DNA from: an uncultured Eubacterium sp.
GTDB taxonomy: Bacteria; Bacillota; Clostridia; Lachnospirales; Lachnospiraceae
Assembly (NCBI GenBank): GCA_949959185.1
Contig: CATLIX010000002.1
Span: forward strand, 1 to 64,000
Reading direction: 5' to 3'
Length of the DNA: 64,000 nt
A model generated the notes under the pieces. The model saw nothing but the letters and a program-made list of their open reading frames with translations. It searched no databases and had not been told where the DNA came from. How positions within the stretch are numbered: position 1 is the first letter of the stretch; each line of letters begins with the position of its first letter. Shown here in pieces: positions 52,691-61,561 of the stretch. Made by a program: the position numbers and the translations under genes.

Positions 52691-53689
52691 ATGGAAGCAC
52701 AGAGCTTTGCCTTTGAAAAAGTAAATGATGGAATCCGTATTCTGAGATGTTACGGCGTCAGCGGCAGAGTAACCATTCCGGAGGCACTGGAAGGCCTCCC
52801 GGTGACGGAGGTGGCAGATTATACCTTTGCGGAAGAGATGGACTGGGAGCCGGAAAATACCAGCGGCCTGCCCTGTATCTGCGGCGACGCATTAGAAGAA
52901 CTGGATTTGCCTCAGACTGTCCGGCGGCTGGGCAGGTATGTGTTTTATAACTGTACCGGGTTTCGGAAGCTGTCCTTTTACAGCAACATTGCGTATATGG
53001 GAGCCGGCGGCTTTACCGGATGCGGAAATCTGGCTCATCTTGTGTGTTATCAGCAGGACGGGCCCTCCTGTCTCCGGGAAATCCTGCAGGATTTGAAACA
53101 GTCGGTGGTGGTGGACTGTTATTGGGACAGGGCTCCGGCGGCTGCCGGGGGTTCGGACAGCCAGAACCAGCGGGGGGAGGCGGAAGGCAGTTCTGAGAGG
53201 AGAAATCTCAGGTGCCGTCTGGTCTATCCGGAATTTTTTGAAGAAGCCGTGGAAAATACCCCGGCCAGAATTATTTCCACCCAGACCCATGGCATGGGCA
53301 TCCAGTACCGGAATACCTTTCGGAATACCGGAATTGTTTTTGCGGAGTATGATAAACTTTTTGAAACAGGGAAATATAATATGGATTTAACAGATAATAT
53401 AAAGATATCTGCGGCAAGGCTTTCCTGCCCCTGGGAATTATCGGAAGATGCCGAAGCCGGATATGCTTCCTGGCTGAGGCAGCACATCCGGGAAGGGGCG
53501 GCATATTTCCTGGAACAGGGACAGCGGGAAGAAATAAAGTGGATGGCCGAATCTTTTGCGGAGACAAAAGAGGAGCTGGACCTTCTGGTGCAGGCAGCCG
53601 GGGTTCGGAAGGACACGGAAGTTTTAAGCAGTCTGATGGATATCTCTCACCGGCGGTTTCCGGGGAAGCGGAAGCGGTTCGCTTTGTGA
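52691..53689 (+). CDS. Leucine-rich-repeat (BspA-like) protein
   Basis: The 332-residue product starts with LRR_5/BspA-type repeats (VTIPEALEGLPVTEVADYTF; ALEELDLPQTVRRLGRYVF; GFRKLSFYSNIAYMGAGGF), about residues 25-120. The remainder is mixed with a Gly/Ser/Glu linker at about 150-170 and a helical C-terminus. No signal peptide is visible, so it seems cytoplasmic, unlike most BspA proteins. It is the first of three tightly spaced genes with the VWA and MoxR genes (gaps of about 20 bp), so joint function is likely. Confidence 0.75.
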   Translation: MEAQSFAFEKVNDGIRILRCYGVSGRVTIPEALEGLPVTEVADYTFAEEMDWEPENTSGLPCICGDALEELDLPQTVRRLGRYVFYNCTGFRKLSFYSNIAYMGAGGFTGCGNLAHLVCYQQDGPSCLREILQDLKQSVVVDCYWDRAPAAAGGSDSQNQRGEAEGSSERRNLRCRLVYPEFFEEAVENTPARIISTQTHGMGIQYRNTFRNTGIVFAEYDKLFETGKYNMDLTDNIKISAARLSCPWELSEDAEAGYASWLRQHIREGAAYFLEQGQREEIKWMAESFAETKEELDLLVQAAGVRKDTEVLSSLMDISHRRFPGKRKRFAL

Positions 53690-53711
53690 TTCTTTATGAA
53701 AGGATGTCATG

Positions 53712-55019
53712 ATGTTTGAGGAAGCATTACTGGAAAAAGTGGATATCTGCAACGAAATCCTGCGGGACGTAAGAAGTGAACTGTATCTGAATCTGCGGTT
53801 TCTGGATGTGGCCCTGCACAGCCTGGAGCCGGAGCCTTCCATGGCTCTGAGGACTGCGGCCACGGATGGTCTGGTCTATCGTTATAATCCGGAATTTCTT
53901 ACGGAGCAGTATAAAATCGGCACGGTTCCGGTGAACCGCTGTTATCTGCACAGTATCCTGCACTGCCTGTATGGGCATATCTGGAAACAGAGGCAGGAAG
54001 AAGAACTTATGTACTGGAATCTTGCCTGTGACATTGCGGCGGAATATGTGCTGGACAGCCTGCCTCTGCGGTGCCTGCGCAATCCTCCCAAACCTTACCG
54101 CCGGGCGGTCTACGACGGTCTCATGAAAAAAATTCCGGTGATTCACGGGGAGGGAGTGTTTCATTTGCTGCAGAAAGCAGAGCCTGATATCCGGGTGACA
54201 GCCAGACTGATACAGGAATTTACCGTGGATGATCATATGCTCTGGCAGCGGGAGCCTTCCGGGCCGAAATCTCCCCTGGAGCAGCAGAACCGCTGGCAGG
54301 AGATTCGGGATAAAATGGAGACGGAGCTGGAGACTTTTTCCAAAGAGGCAGCGGAGGATTCCAGAGGGCTGCAGGAACAGCTTCGGGTGGAGAACCGGGA
54401 ACGGTATGATTACCGGGAGTTTCTGAGAAAGTTTTGTGTGCTGAAAGAAGAAATGCAGGTGGATCTGGACAGTTTCGACTATATCTTTTACAATTACGGC
54501 ATGGAATTATATGGGAATATGCCCCTGATTGAGCACCAGGAGACCCGTGAAATGCAGAAAATCGAAGATTTTGTGATTGTGATTGACACCTCCATGTCCT
54601 GCAAGGCAGTGCTGGTGCGGAAATTTCTGGAGGAGACTTACAGTATCTTAAGCCAGTCGGAATCTTTTTACCGCAGGTTCTGCATTCATATCATCCAGTG
54701 CGACGAGCGGGTGCAGTCGGATGTGGAGATAGAAAACCGGCGTCAGCTTGAGGAATATATGGAGCAGTTTCAGTTGAAGGGCATGGGCGGCACGGATTTC
54801 CGTCCGGCTTTTTCCTATGTAAATACTCTTCTGGAGAAAAAGAGTTTCCAAAAGCTCCGGGGACTGATTTATTTTACGGACGGATATGGAATCTATCCCC
54901 TGAAAAAACCGGTGTATGACACAGCCTTTGTATTTTTCCGGGAAGATTATCAGGATGTGGACGTGCCTCCCTGGGCCATCAAACTGATTCTGGGAGAAGA
55001 AGAACTGCAGACATTATGA
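53712..55019 (+). CDS. VWA-domain protein with degenerate metallopeptidase-like N-terminus (DUF2201-like)
   Basis: The 435-residue protein has a helical N-terminal domain with HSILHCLYGH (His80, His84, His89) where DUF2201 peptidase-like proteins have HExxHxxxxH; Ser81 replaces the catalytic Glu. The C-terminal von Willebrand A domain shows the MIDAS motif DTSMS, GGTDFRPAF and TDGYG. Such proteins usually work with MoxR-type AAA ATPases, and one follows directly. The ATG at 53709 is possible, but 53712 is better spaced from AAAGGA. Confidence 0.85.
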   Translation: MFEEALLEKVDICNEILRDVRSELYLNLRFLDVALHSLEPEPSMALRTAATDGLVYRYNPEFLTEQYKIGTVPVNRCYLHSILHCLYGHIWKQRQEEELMYWNLACDIAAEYVLDSLPLRCLRNPPKPYRRAVYDGLMKKIPVIHGEGVFHLLQKAEPDIRVTARLIQEFTVDDHMLWQREPSGPKSPLEQQNRWQEIRDKMETELETFSKEAAEDSRGLQEQLRVENRERYDYREFLRKFCVLKEEMQVDLDSFDYIFYNYGMELYGNMPLIEHQETREMQKIEDFVIVIDTSMSCKAVLVRKFLEETYSILSQSESFYRRFCIHIIQCDERVQSDVEIENRRQLEEYMEQFQLKGMGGTDFRPAFSYVNTLLEKKSFQKLRGLIYFTDGYGIYPLKKPVYDTAFVFFREDYQDVDVPPWAIKLILGEEELQTL

Positions 55020-55038
55020 GAAAGAGGGACATAAGATT

Positions 55039-56544
55039 ATGAATATCAGACGAGTGAAGGAAGAAATCAGAAACACCATAGAGGCTTATCTGAAAAAAGA
55101 TACGTTCGGGGCTTATGAAATCCCTTCCATCCGCCAGCGTCCGGTGCTTCTGCTGGGGCCTCCCGGCGTGGGCAAAACCCAGATTATGGAACAGATTTCC
55201 AGAGAGTGCGGAATCGGGCTGGTAGCCTATACGATTACCCATCATACCAGACAGAGCGCCATTGGCCTTCCTTTTATTTCCAGAAAACAATACGGCGGCC
55301 GGGAATACGCGGTGACGGAATACACCATGAGTGAGATTGTGGCTTCCATTTACGATAAAATGGAGCAGACCGGCCTGAGAGAGGGAATTCTGTTCATTGA
55401 TGAGATTAACTGCGTATCGGAAACCCTGGCGCCGGCCATGCTGCAGTTTCTGCAATGCAAATCCTTCGGCAACCATAAGATTCCCGAAGGCTGGGTGATT
55501 GTGGCGGCCGGGAATCCCCCGGAATACAACAAATCCGTCCGGGAATTCGACGTGGTGACCATGGACCGGGTGAAAAAGATAGAGGTGGAAGCAGATTTCG
55601 AGGTATGGAAGGAGTACGCTTACCATCAGGGAATCCATGGGGCTGTGATTTCCTATCTGAATACCAGAAAACAGCATTTTTACCAGATGGAAACCACCAT
55701 AGACGGAAGGAATTTTGCCACTCCCAGAGGCTGGGAGGATTTGTCTGATTTTATAAAAGTGTACCGGCAGCTTGGGAAAACCGTGGACAGGGAAGTGGTG
55801 GGTCAGTATATCCAGTTTCCGAAAATCGCGAAAGATTTTGCCAACTATCTGGAATTATATGATAAATATCAGACGGATTACCAGATGGATGAGATTTTTC
55901 AGGGGCGGCCGGATGAAATCCTGCTGAAAAAAATTGCCCATGCTTCCTTTGACGAGCGTCTCAGCGTTCTGGGATTGATTCTTTCCAGAGTCAATGAAGA
56001 ACTGAAAAAGGCGGTTCAGCGGGAAGACTACATGGAAATGCTGCAGTCCTGCCTGCTGGAGTTCCGGGAACTGACAGAAGCAGCTTCTGCAACAGCGGAA
56101 GGCGGCCAGTTGTTTGAATGCGTGTGCCGGAAATTAAATACAGATTATACTAATAAGCGAAAAGCGGAACTGCTCGCCCGTGAGGAAGAACGACAGTACC
56201 GCAGACTGATTCAGACCATGGAAAGATTTTTACAGACCCTGAAACTGGAACCGGCCGGAGAACCCAAAAAAGCATTTTGGCGTGTCAGAGAGCTGTTTGA
56301 AGGAGAAAATCAGAGCTACGAGAGGCAGCAGGAACTGGCCCTGCAGACGCTGGAATACGCCTTTGACTTCCTGGAAGGAGCTTTCGGCACCGGACAGGAA
56401 CTGGTTATGTTTATCACAGAGCTGAATTCCGGATATTACAGCGTAAGATTTCTGCAGAATGGCGGCTGTGAACGGTATTACCGGTATAACCGGGAACTGC
56501 TGTTTGATGAAAAGCGCAGGAAACTGCTGGAGCGGCTGGAGTAG
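55039..56544 (+). CDS. MoxR-like AAA ATPase
   Basis: The 501-residue protein has Walker A GPPGVGKT at 40-47, Walker B ILFIDEIN with the acidic pair at 121-122, and sensor-1 VAAGNPPEYNKS. The C-terminal half (from about 280) is helical and holds several acidic/basic stretches without recognised domains. It lies 19 bp after the VWA gene, forming a MoxR/VWA pair thought to remodel or load metals or complexes; the client is unknown. The family-i element has inserted right after the stop codon. Confidence 0.88.
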   Translation: MNIRRVKEEIRNTIEAYLKKDTFGAYEIPSIRQRPVLLLGPPGVGKTQIMEQISRECGIGLVAYTITHHTRQSAIGLPFISRKQYGGREYAVTEYTMSEIVASIYDKMEQTGLREGILFIDEINCVSETLAPAMLQFLQCKSFGNHKIPEGWVIVAAGNPPEYNKSVREFDVVTMDRVKKIEVEADFEVWKEYAYHQGIHGAVISYLNTRKQHFYQMETTIDGRNFATPRGWEDLSDFIKVYRQLGKTVDREVVGQYIQFPKIAKDFANYLELYDKYQTDYQMDEIFQGRPDEILLKKIAHASFDERLSVLGLILSRVNEELKKAVQREDYMEMLQSCLLEFRELTEAASATAEGGQLFECVCRKLNTDYTNKRKAELLAREEERQYRRLIQTMERFLQTLKLEPAGEPKKAFWRVRELFEGENQSYERQQELALQTLEYAFDFLEGAFGTGQELVMFITELNSGYYSVRFLQNGGCERYYRYNRELLFDEKRRKLLERLE

Positions 56545-56555
56545 AAATATTGCAC

Positions 56556-56843
56556 GCAGGCAATTGCGAAACTCAATAATTGTACTAATTTCATGTACAA
56601 TTCGGTGAATTTGAGTACAAATGTTTTCCTCATGCAAAAGGTGAGAAATGCATTTCAGCACCATGGAAGCGAGACTTAAAAGAGAATGGAAGCCTTTGCT
56701 GACATGCTCTTTCGTAGTCAAAGGCTCGCTGGAATGTTCAGTGCGTCCGGCATTTCGGCCTTTTCGTATGATGAAAATATTTCATGGAAAGTGTAGAAAT
56801 TGTACATGAAATTTTGATAATCAGATAGTTTCGCAATTGCCTG
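56556..56843. mobile_element. Family-i miniature inverted-repeat element, copy 2 (288 bp)
   Basis: The perfect 17-bp ends CAGGCAATTGCGAAACT and AGTTTCGCAATTGCCTG are flanked by a perfect 11-bp direct repeat, AAATATTGCAC, at 56545-56555 and 56844-56854. The interior is near-identical to copy 1 (25946-26232), with most differences in AT-rich outer parts. It fills the gap between the MoxR and HAD genes, which otherwise would be about 30 bp. Confidence 0.93.
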
Positions 56844-56872
56844 AAATATTGCACAGGAAGAAAGGAGACACT

Positions 56873-57544
56873 ATGAGAAAGACAACGATTCTCTTTGATT
56901 TGGACGGAACGCTGGTCAATACGGAAGAGGGTGTTGGAAAAAGCGTGCGGTACGCACTGGATAAATATGGAATACCGGAACCGGACAGAGCCACTATCCG
57001 ACGATTTATCGGCCCCCTTCTGGCAGATTCTTTTCAGCGGGAATACGGGTTTTCCGAGGAAAAGGCAAAAGAGGCGGATCTGGTTTTCCGGGAACGTTAT
57101 GAAACCATCGGACTGTTTGAATGTGAGCTGTTTCCCGGTGTGGAAGAAGCATTAAAAATTCTGAAGGAAAAAGGGTATAAAATCAGCGTGGCCTCCTCGA
57201 AGGAGGAAGTGCCCTGCCGCCGGATTCTGGAACGCCTTGGCGTGGCTCAGTATTTCGATTTGATAGGGGGAGCCAGACTGAAAGAAAATATAGGCACCAA
57301 GATAGAAGTGCTGCATGACGTTATGAAACGTCTCGGCATTTCCCATAAGGAAGAAGTGGTGCTGATTGGAGACAGCCGGTATGACGCCAGGGGAGCCAGA
57401 GAGGCGGGCATTGACTGTATCGGTGTTTCCTATGGATTTGAGGAAGATTTTGAGGAAATGAGAAAAGCCGGGGTAACGGAAATCTTTGATACGCTGGCGG
57501 AGGTAATTGAGTATCTGGAAAGGAGCAGGGAAGATGAGTATTAG
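56873..57544 (+). CDS. HAD-family phosphatase (phosphoglycolate phosphatase-like)
   Basis: The 223-residue protein has LFDLDGTLVNTEEGV, SVASSKEEVPCRRIL, a conserved lysine in the third motif and IGDSRYDARGAREAGID. The small alpha-helical cap is of the C1 type (PGP/Gph class). Substrate not predictable. AAAGGAG precedes the ATG at 56873, just after the family-i element; it overlaps ddh by 11 bp. Confidence 0.9.
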   Translation: MRKTTILFDLDGTLVNTEEGVGKSVRYALDKYGIPEPDRATIRRFIGPLLADSFQREYGFSEEKAKEADLVFRERYETIGLFECELFPGVEEALKILKEKGYKISVASSKEEVPCRRILERLGVAQYFDLIGGARLKENIGTKIEVLHDVMKRLGISHKEEVVLIGDSRYDARGAREAGIDCIGVSYGFEEDFEEMRKAGVTEIFDTLAEVIEYLERSREDEY

Positions 57545-58520
57545 AATTGGTATTTCAGGTTATGGAAATCTCGGAAGAGGCGTGGAGTGTGCGGTGAAAC
57601 AGAATCCCGATATGGAGCTTGCGGCGGTATTTACCAGAAGGGAGCCGGAATCCCTTTCCATTCTCACAAAAGAAGCGGCTGTATGCCACGTTTCTCAGGC
57701 GGAGGAATGGAAAGATAAGATTGATGTAATGATTCTCTGCGGTGGGAGCGCCACGGACCTGCCGGAGCAGACGCCGGAGTATGCGAAATATTTCAATGTG
57801 GTGGACAGCTTTGACACTCATGCAAAAATTCCGGAGCATTTTGCGAATGTGGATGCGGCTGCAAAAGAAAACGGGCACGTGGGAATTATTTCTGTGGGCT
57901 GGGATCCTGGTATGTTTTCCTTAAACCGCATGTACGCCAATGCAATTCTGCCGGAAGGGAAAGACTATACGTTCTGGGGAAAGGGCGTCAGCCAGGGCCA
58001 CTCGGACGCTGTACGCCGGATTCCGGGCGTGAAAAATGCAAAGCAGTACACCATTCCGGTGGACAGCGCCCTGGACGCTGTACGGGCCGGGGAGAATCCG
58101 GAGCTTACCACAAGACAGAAACATACCAGAGAATGTTTTGTGGTGCTGGAAGAGGGAGCAGACGGGGCGAAAGTGGAAGAAGCCATTAAGACCATGCCCA
58201 ATTATTTTGCAGATTATGATACAACGGTGCATTTTATCAGTGAGGAAGAGCTGCTGAAAAATCACAGCGGGATTCCCCATGGAGGATTTGTCATCCGCTC
58301 CGGTAAAACCGGCCGGGAACAGGAACACAGCCACGTGATTGAATACAGCCTGAAACTGGATTCCAATCCGGAATTTACCGCCAGTGTGATTGCAGCCTAT
58401 GCCAGAGCAGCTTACCGTCTGGCGCAGGAAGGACAGACGGGATGCAAAACCGTATTTGATGTTGCACCGGCTTATCTCAGTGCCCGGAGCGGGGAGGAAC
58501 TGCGGAAGCATTTGCTGTAA
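57534..58520 (+). CDS. ddh: meso-Diaminopimelate dehydrogenase
   Basis: Ddh makes meso-diaminopimelate directly from tetrahydrodipicolinate with NADPH and ammonia, giving peptidoglycan crosslinker and lysine precursor. The 328-residue protein starts with the nucleotide-binding SGYGNLGRGVE and has SVGWDPGMFSLNR, FWGKGVSQGHSDAVRRIPGV and SGIPHGGFVIR. The ATG at 57534 follows AGGAGCAGGG and overlaps the HAD gene. Confidence 0.95.
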   Translation: MSIRIGISGYGNLGRGVECAVKQNPDMELAAVFTRREPESLSILTKEAAVCHVSQAEEWKDKIDVMILCGGSATDLPEQTPEYAKYFNVVDSFDTHAKIPEHFANVDAAAKENGHVGIISVGWDPGMFSLNRMYANAILPEGKDYTFWGKGVSQGHSDAVRRIPGVKNAKQYTIPVDSALDAVRAGENPELTTRQKHTRECFVVLEEGADGAKVEEAIKTMPNYFADYDTTVHFISEEELLKNHSGIPHGGFVIRSGKTGREQEHSHVIEYSLKLDSNPEFTASVIAAYARAAYRLAQEGQTGCKTVFDVAPAYLSARSGEELRKHLL

Positions 58521-58604
58521 AGGGTTGGAATGATTGATTTAATTTTATTTAACGATTCCGTTTCTATAGTAGAGTATATGTTGTATTTTTAAAAGGTTTG
58601 AGTC

Positions 58605-58650
58605 ATATCCCATCAATCTAATGAATATATGGATTGATGGGATATGTGAT
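58605..58650. promoter_or_regulatory. Long perfect inverted repeat before the HD gene
   Basis: CATATCCCATCAAT pairs with ATTGATGGGATATG around a 13-14 nt spacer. There is no downstream T-run, so it may be an operator, a recombination site or a structured RNA. The rest of the 58521-58739 interval is AT-rich with no gene. Confidence 0.5.
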
Positions 58651-58739
58651 ATTTATGCATAAAACAGGAAAAAAATGGTGGAATATATACGGAAAAAGAA
58701 TTATAATTGCTATAACAAATGAAGGGGAGGTAAAAATAC

Positions 58740-60733
58740 TTGAGAAAAGGCATTTATCTGAATGATACTATTCATGGTTTGGTTGCATTGTCTGAGTATG
58801 AAAAGAGAATTATTTCTACTATAGGTTTTAACCGTTTGCATGATGTGTATCAGAATTCAACAGTTTATCTTACATTTCCGACTAACAGAACAAAGCGTTT
58901 TGAGCATTCTATTGGGACTATGAAACTTTGTTCAGATATGTTTTTTTATTCTGTATTGAACGCATCTGAAGAAATGTTGGATAAAATGTATCAAATTTTT
59001 GAGAATGAGTTTTCAGAGATTTTAGGGGAAATAAAAGAAAAACCAGATTTTTGTGATCAGAAGTTAGGAGGAGTAACTCCGGGAGAAATGCCTCAAATTG
59101 ATTTTGATAAATTGCGGCATTCGCTGATACCTAATAATGTGTCCTCTGAATATCAGATTATCCACATTATTTTAATTCAGGCGATTCGGGCAGCGGCATT
59201 GCTGCATGATATTGGGCATCCGCCCTTTAGCCACGTTGTTGAGTATGCTTTAAAAGCGGTTTATCAGGAATACAAAAGTTTTGAGAGCACTGACAATCAT
59301 AATCTTCAGAAGTATTTGGAAATTATGTCTAAATATTTTGAAGATAATAAGAAACTTCATGAACAAATGGGTGACGAAATAAGTAATAGTATACTATCAG
59401 AAATAATAACAAGAATTACGGATGAATATGAGAGATATAATGAAAATTTATTTGAAGTTCTTGTTTGGGAAAGCGTGAAAAGAATTTTTCAGGAAAAAGG
59501 TGCATTTGGCTCGTTGCATAGAATAATTGACAGCAGTCTCGATGGAGACAGACTGGATTATGTAACAAGAGATTCCATTAATTCAGGAATGAATTCAGGA
59601 CAGATTGACTATACAAGAATTATTAATGATATGCAATTAATAGTAAATGGAGAAGAAATTTTGTTTTGTATTCCTCTGAAAGCGGTTAACTCTGTAGAGG
59701 ATTTCATTAAACGTCGTTTTAATATATATAAGGATATTATTTACCATCACAGAGTCATTAAAACAGATTATTTACTGGAGTATACAGTAAGGGATCTTGT
59801 TAAAGAATATCTAAGTAAGCAGTCTGAAGAACCAAATCATCAAAATAATAAAGTAGTAATTCCTTTTGATGTGTCAGGATTATGGTTTCCATTAGGCAAC
59901 GCTACAACTGTGGAAAAATCAAATGCGTTGTCACAATGGAATGATTCGTGGCTGATGACCGTATTAAAACAAATTTTTTATACGGAATATTATCGTAATA
60001 AAAATATAAAAAAGGTTCATCAGAATACATTTTATCACAGCGATTATCCGAATTATTGCGTAATAACAAATGTTATTATTCTCTGATTAAACGTAGTGAG
60101 AATTTTAAGACTATTGATGATGCTGTAAAGGAAACTTTGTTACGAAGTAAGGAGGCTATTGGAAAAATTGTTTTAAAAGTGAATACATTGTCCGGTCAGT
60201 CAGGATTAGCTGCACCACCAGATGGTACTATGGTGGATATGAGTGCAACTTTGGATTTTATTGATGAAATTTTAGGCGGTACGGCCAAAGCTGCCGGAGG
60301 ATTTGTAATGTCTTTTATTTCCAAACATTATAAGGCGATAGGAATGAGTTCTATAGAAACGCTTATACGGGATATTGTTACAGAAGAAACACAAAATATG
60401 TTTGTTAATGTAGAACTATATGATACAATTGTTGTATTTAAAAGTATTTCTATTGGGTTGGATCAGCCAATATACTTTTATGATAATTATGGAAATATAT
60501 CTATATTAGATGAAATAAGTGGGATTTCTGATATATTGAGGCTTGATGCCGATTATTTGCCGGTTTTTTATATTTACGTATTGATGAAAGATGGAAGTTC
60601 TATAATAAAAGAAAAGAGAGATGAGCTTTTGGGAAAAATAGGAAACAGAATAGGCAATATGATTGTTCAAAAGATAATTGAAGCACTTAAAAAAAGAATA
60701 AATGAAATGGAGGAGCAAATATGTGTAGAGTAG
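58740..60733 (+). pseudogene. HD-domain SAMHD1/dGTPase-like protein gene with one frameshift
   Basis: A frame from TTG 58740, after AAGGGGAGG, gives 448 residues with HD signatures: TNRTKRFEHSIGTM, LLHDIGHPPFSHVVE (metal His-Asp) and SSLDGDRLDYVTRD, as in HD-type dNTP triphosphohydrolases. At about 60050 the frame ends in an out-of-frame tail, and the frame starting near 60056 continues the protein (LLRNNKCYYSLIKRSENFKTIDD) to 60733. One missing base near CCGAAT explains the break. The C-terminal part is unrecognised, with an amphipathic segment (about GGTAKAAGGFVMSFIS). The restored protein would have about 664 residues. AT-rich codons differ from neighbouring genes. Confidence 0.75.
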
Positions 60734-60948
60734 TAATAAGCAATTCTAAAAGAGAGGCAGAATTTATAATTTATAATCATCTTTTCTCAAAAAAGAATTA
60801 TAGGTTCACAATTCCACAGCTTGTTGGAGAATTGCAGGAGTACAAACTAAATTTGTCTCAGGAATATGTTCAGGCAGAAATAGATGAGTTTGTTGAAGCA
60901 GGATTAATTCATCAGAAATTCAGAACCTATTCTACCTGTAGCAGGTAG
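60721..60948 (+). CDS. Small winged-helix-like protein
   Basis: The 75-residue product overlaps the end of the HD gene by 13 bp and follows GGAGGAG. Its pattern, with a helix-turn-helix-like YRFTIPQLVGELQEYKLNLS and a short C-terminal helix (VQAEIDEFVEAGLIHQ), suggests a winged-helix domain. It could regulate the HD protein or its operon. No family recognised. It shares the AT-rich base content of the HD gene. Confidence 0.65.
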   Translation: MCRVVISNSKREAEFIIYNHLFSKKNYRFTIPQLVGELQEYKLNLSQEYVQAEIDEFVEAGLIHQKFRTYSTCSR

Positions 60949-61170
60949 AATTTATAGTGGGAATACGGAGGTTTTTGTGTGAGTTTTTCCTGTTTTTCTA
61001 AGGCTGACTGTGAAATTACGGTTTTCAAAATGAAATGTAAAAGCAAGGCGAATATTGCTTCATAATTACAGGAAAATGCAGTTCTTTGAAGGTAGCGTTT
61101 GATAAGTGGCTGTTAATAAAAGAGATATAAAGGGTTTTCCGGAAACTGCCGATATGTACTTTAGCTACGG

Positions 61171-61214
61171 ATGGCATTTATTTCCAGGGAGGATGGGAAT
61201 AAGTGCCATTTTTT
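61171..61214 (+). terminator. Terminator after the HD-gene island
   Basis: ATGGCATTTATT pairs with AATAAGTGCCAT, followed by TTTTTT. The 60949-61170 interval is AT-rich with no supported gene. Confidence 0.8.
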
Positions 61215-61530
61215 ATCTTATAAGACAAAAACAAAGATGCGCACTCGTGCAAGAGGAAAATGTCACTTCGTGACCGTCCTAAGGTATCCCCCAGGCAAGC
61301 CTGGTACCCCTTAGGACAAATCCGCACTCGGCGCAGCAAAGTGTTCAGGTCTACGCTCCGCTTCGGTCCGCGCTAAACGGACATCCACAGGATGTCCAGC
61401 GCCCCTCATGGATGAGGGGATGGGGAGTTGCTGTGGGCATGGCCACTTTGTTATCTTATAGGAAATACCGTGTTACTGTGAAGTGCTAAAGTATATAGAT
61501 TTCCTATAAGATAAAACCATTATGCTGCAG
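61214..61530. repeat. Large palindromic mosaic block (family iii)
   Basis: Modules: GCACTCGTGC, GTCACTTCGTGAC, GTCCTAAGG...CCTTAGGAC around CCAGGCAAGCCTGG, GGACATCCACAGGATGTCC, CCCCTCATGGATGAGGGG, GTGGGCATGGCCAC and TTATAGGAAAT/ATTTCCTATAAGATAAAACC. Parts are near-identical to 6970-7137 and 24252-24320. It precedes the gene at 61562. Confidence 0.78.
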
Positions 61531-61561
61531 GAAAGGCATTCTTTTTTAAGGAGGAAACATT

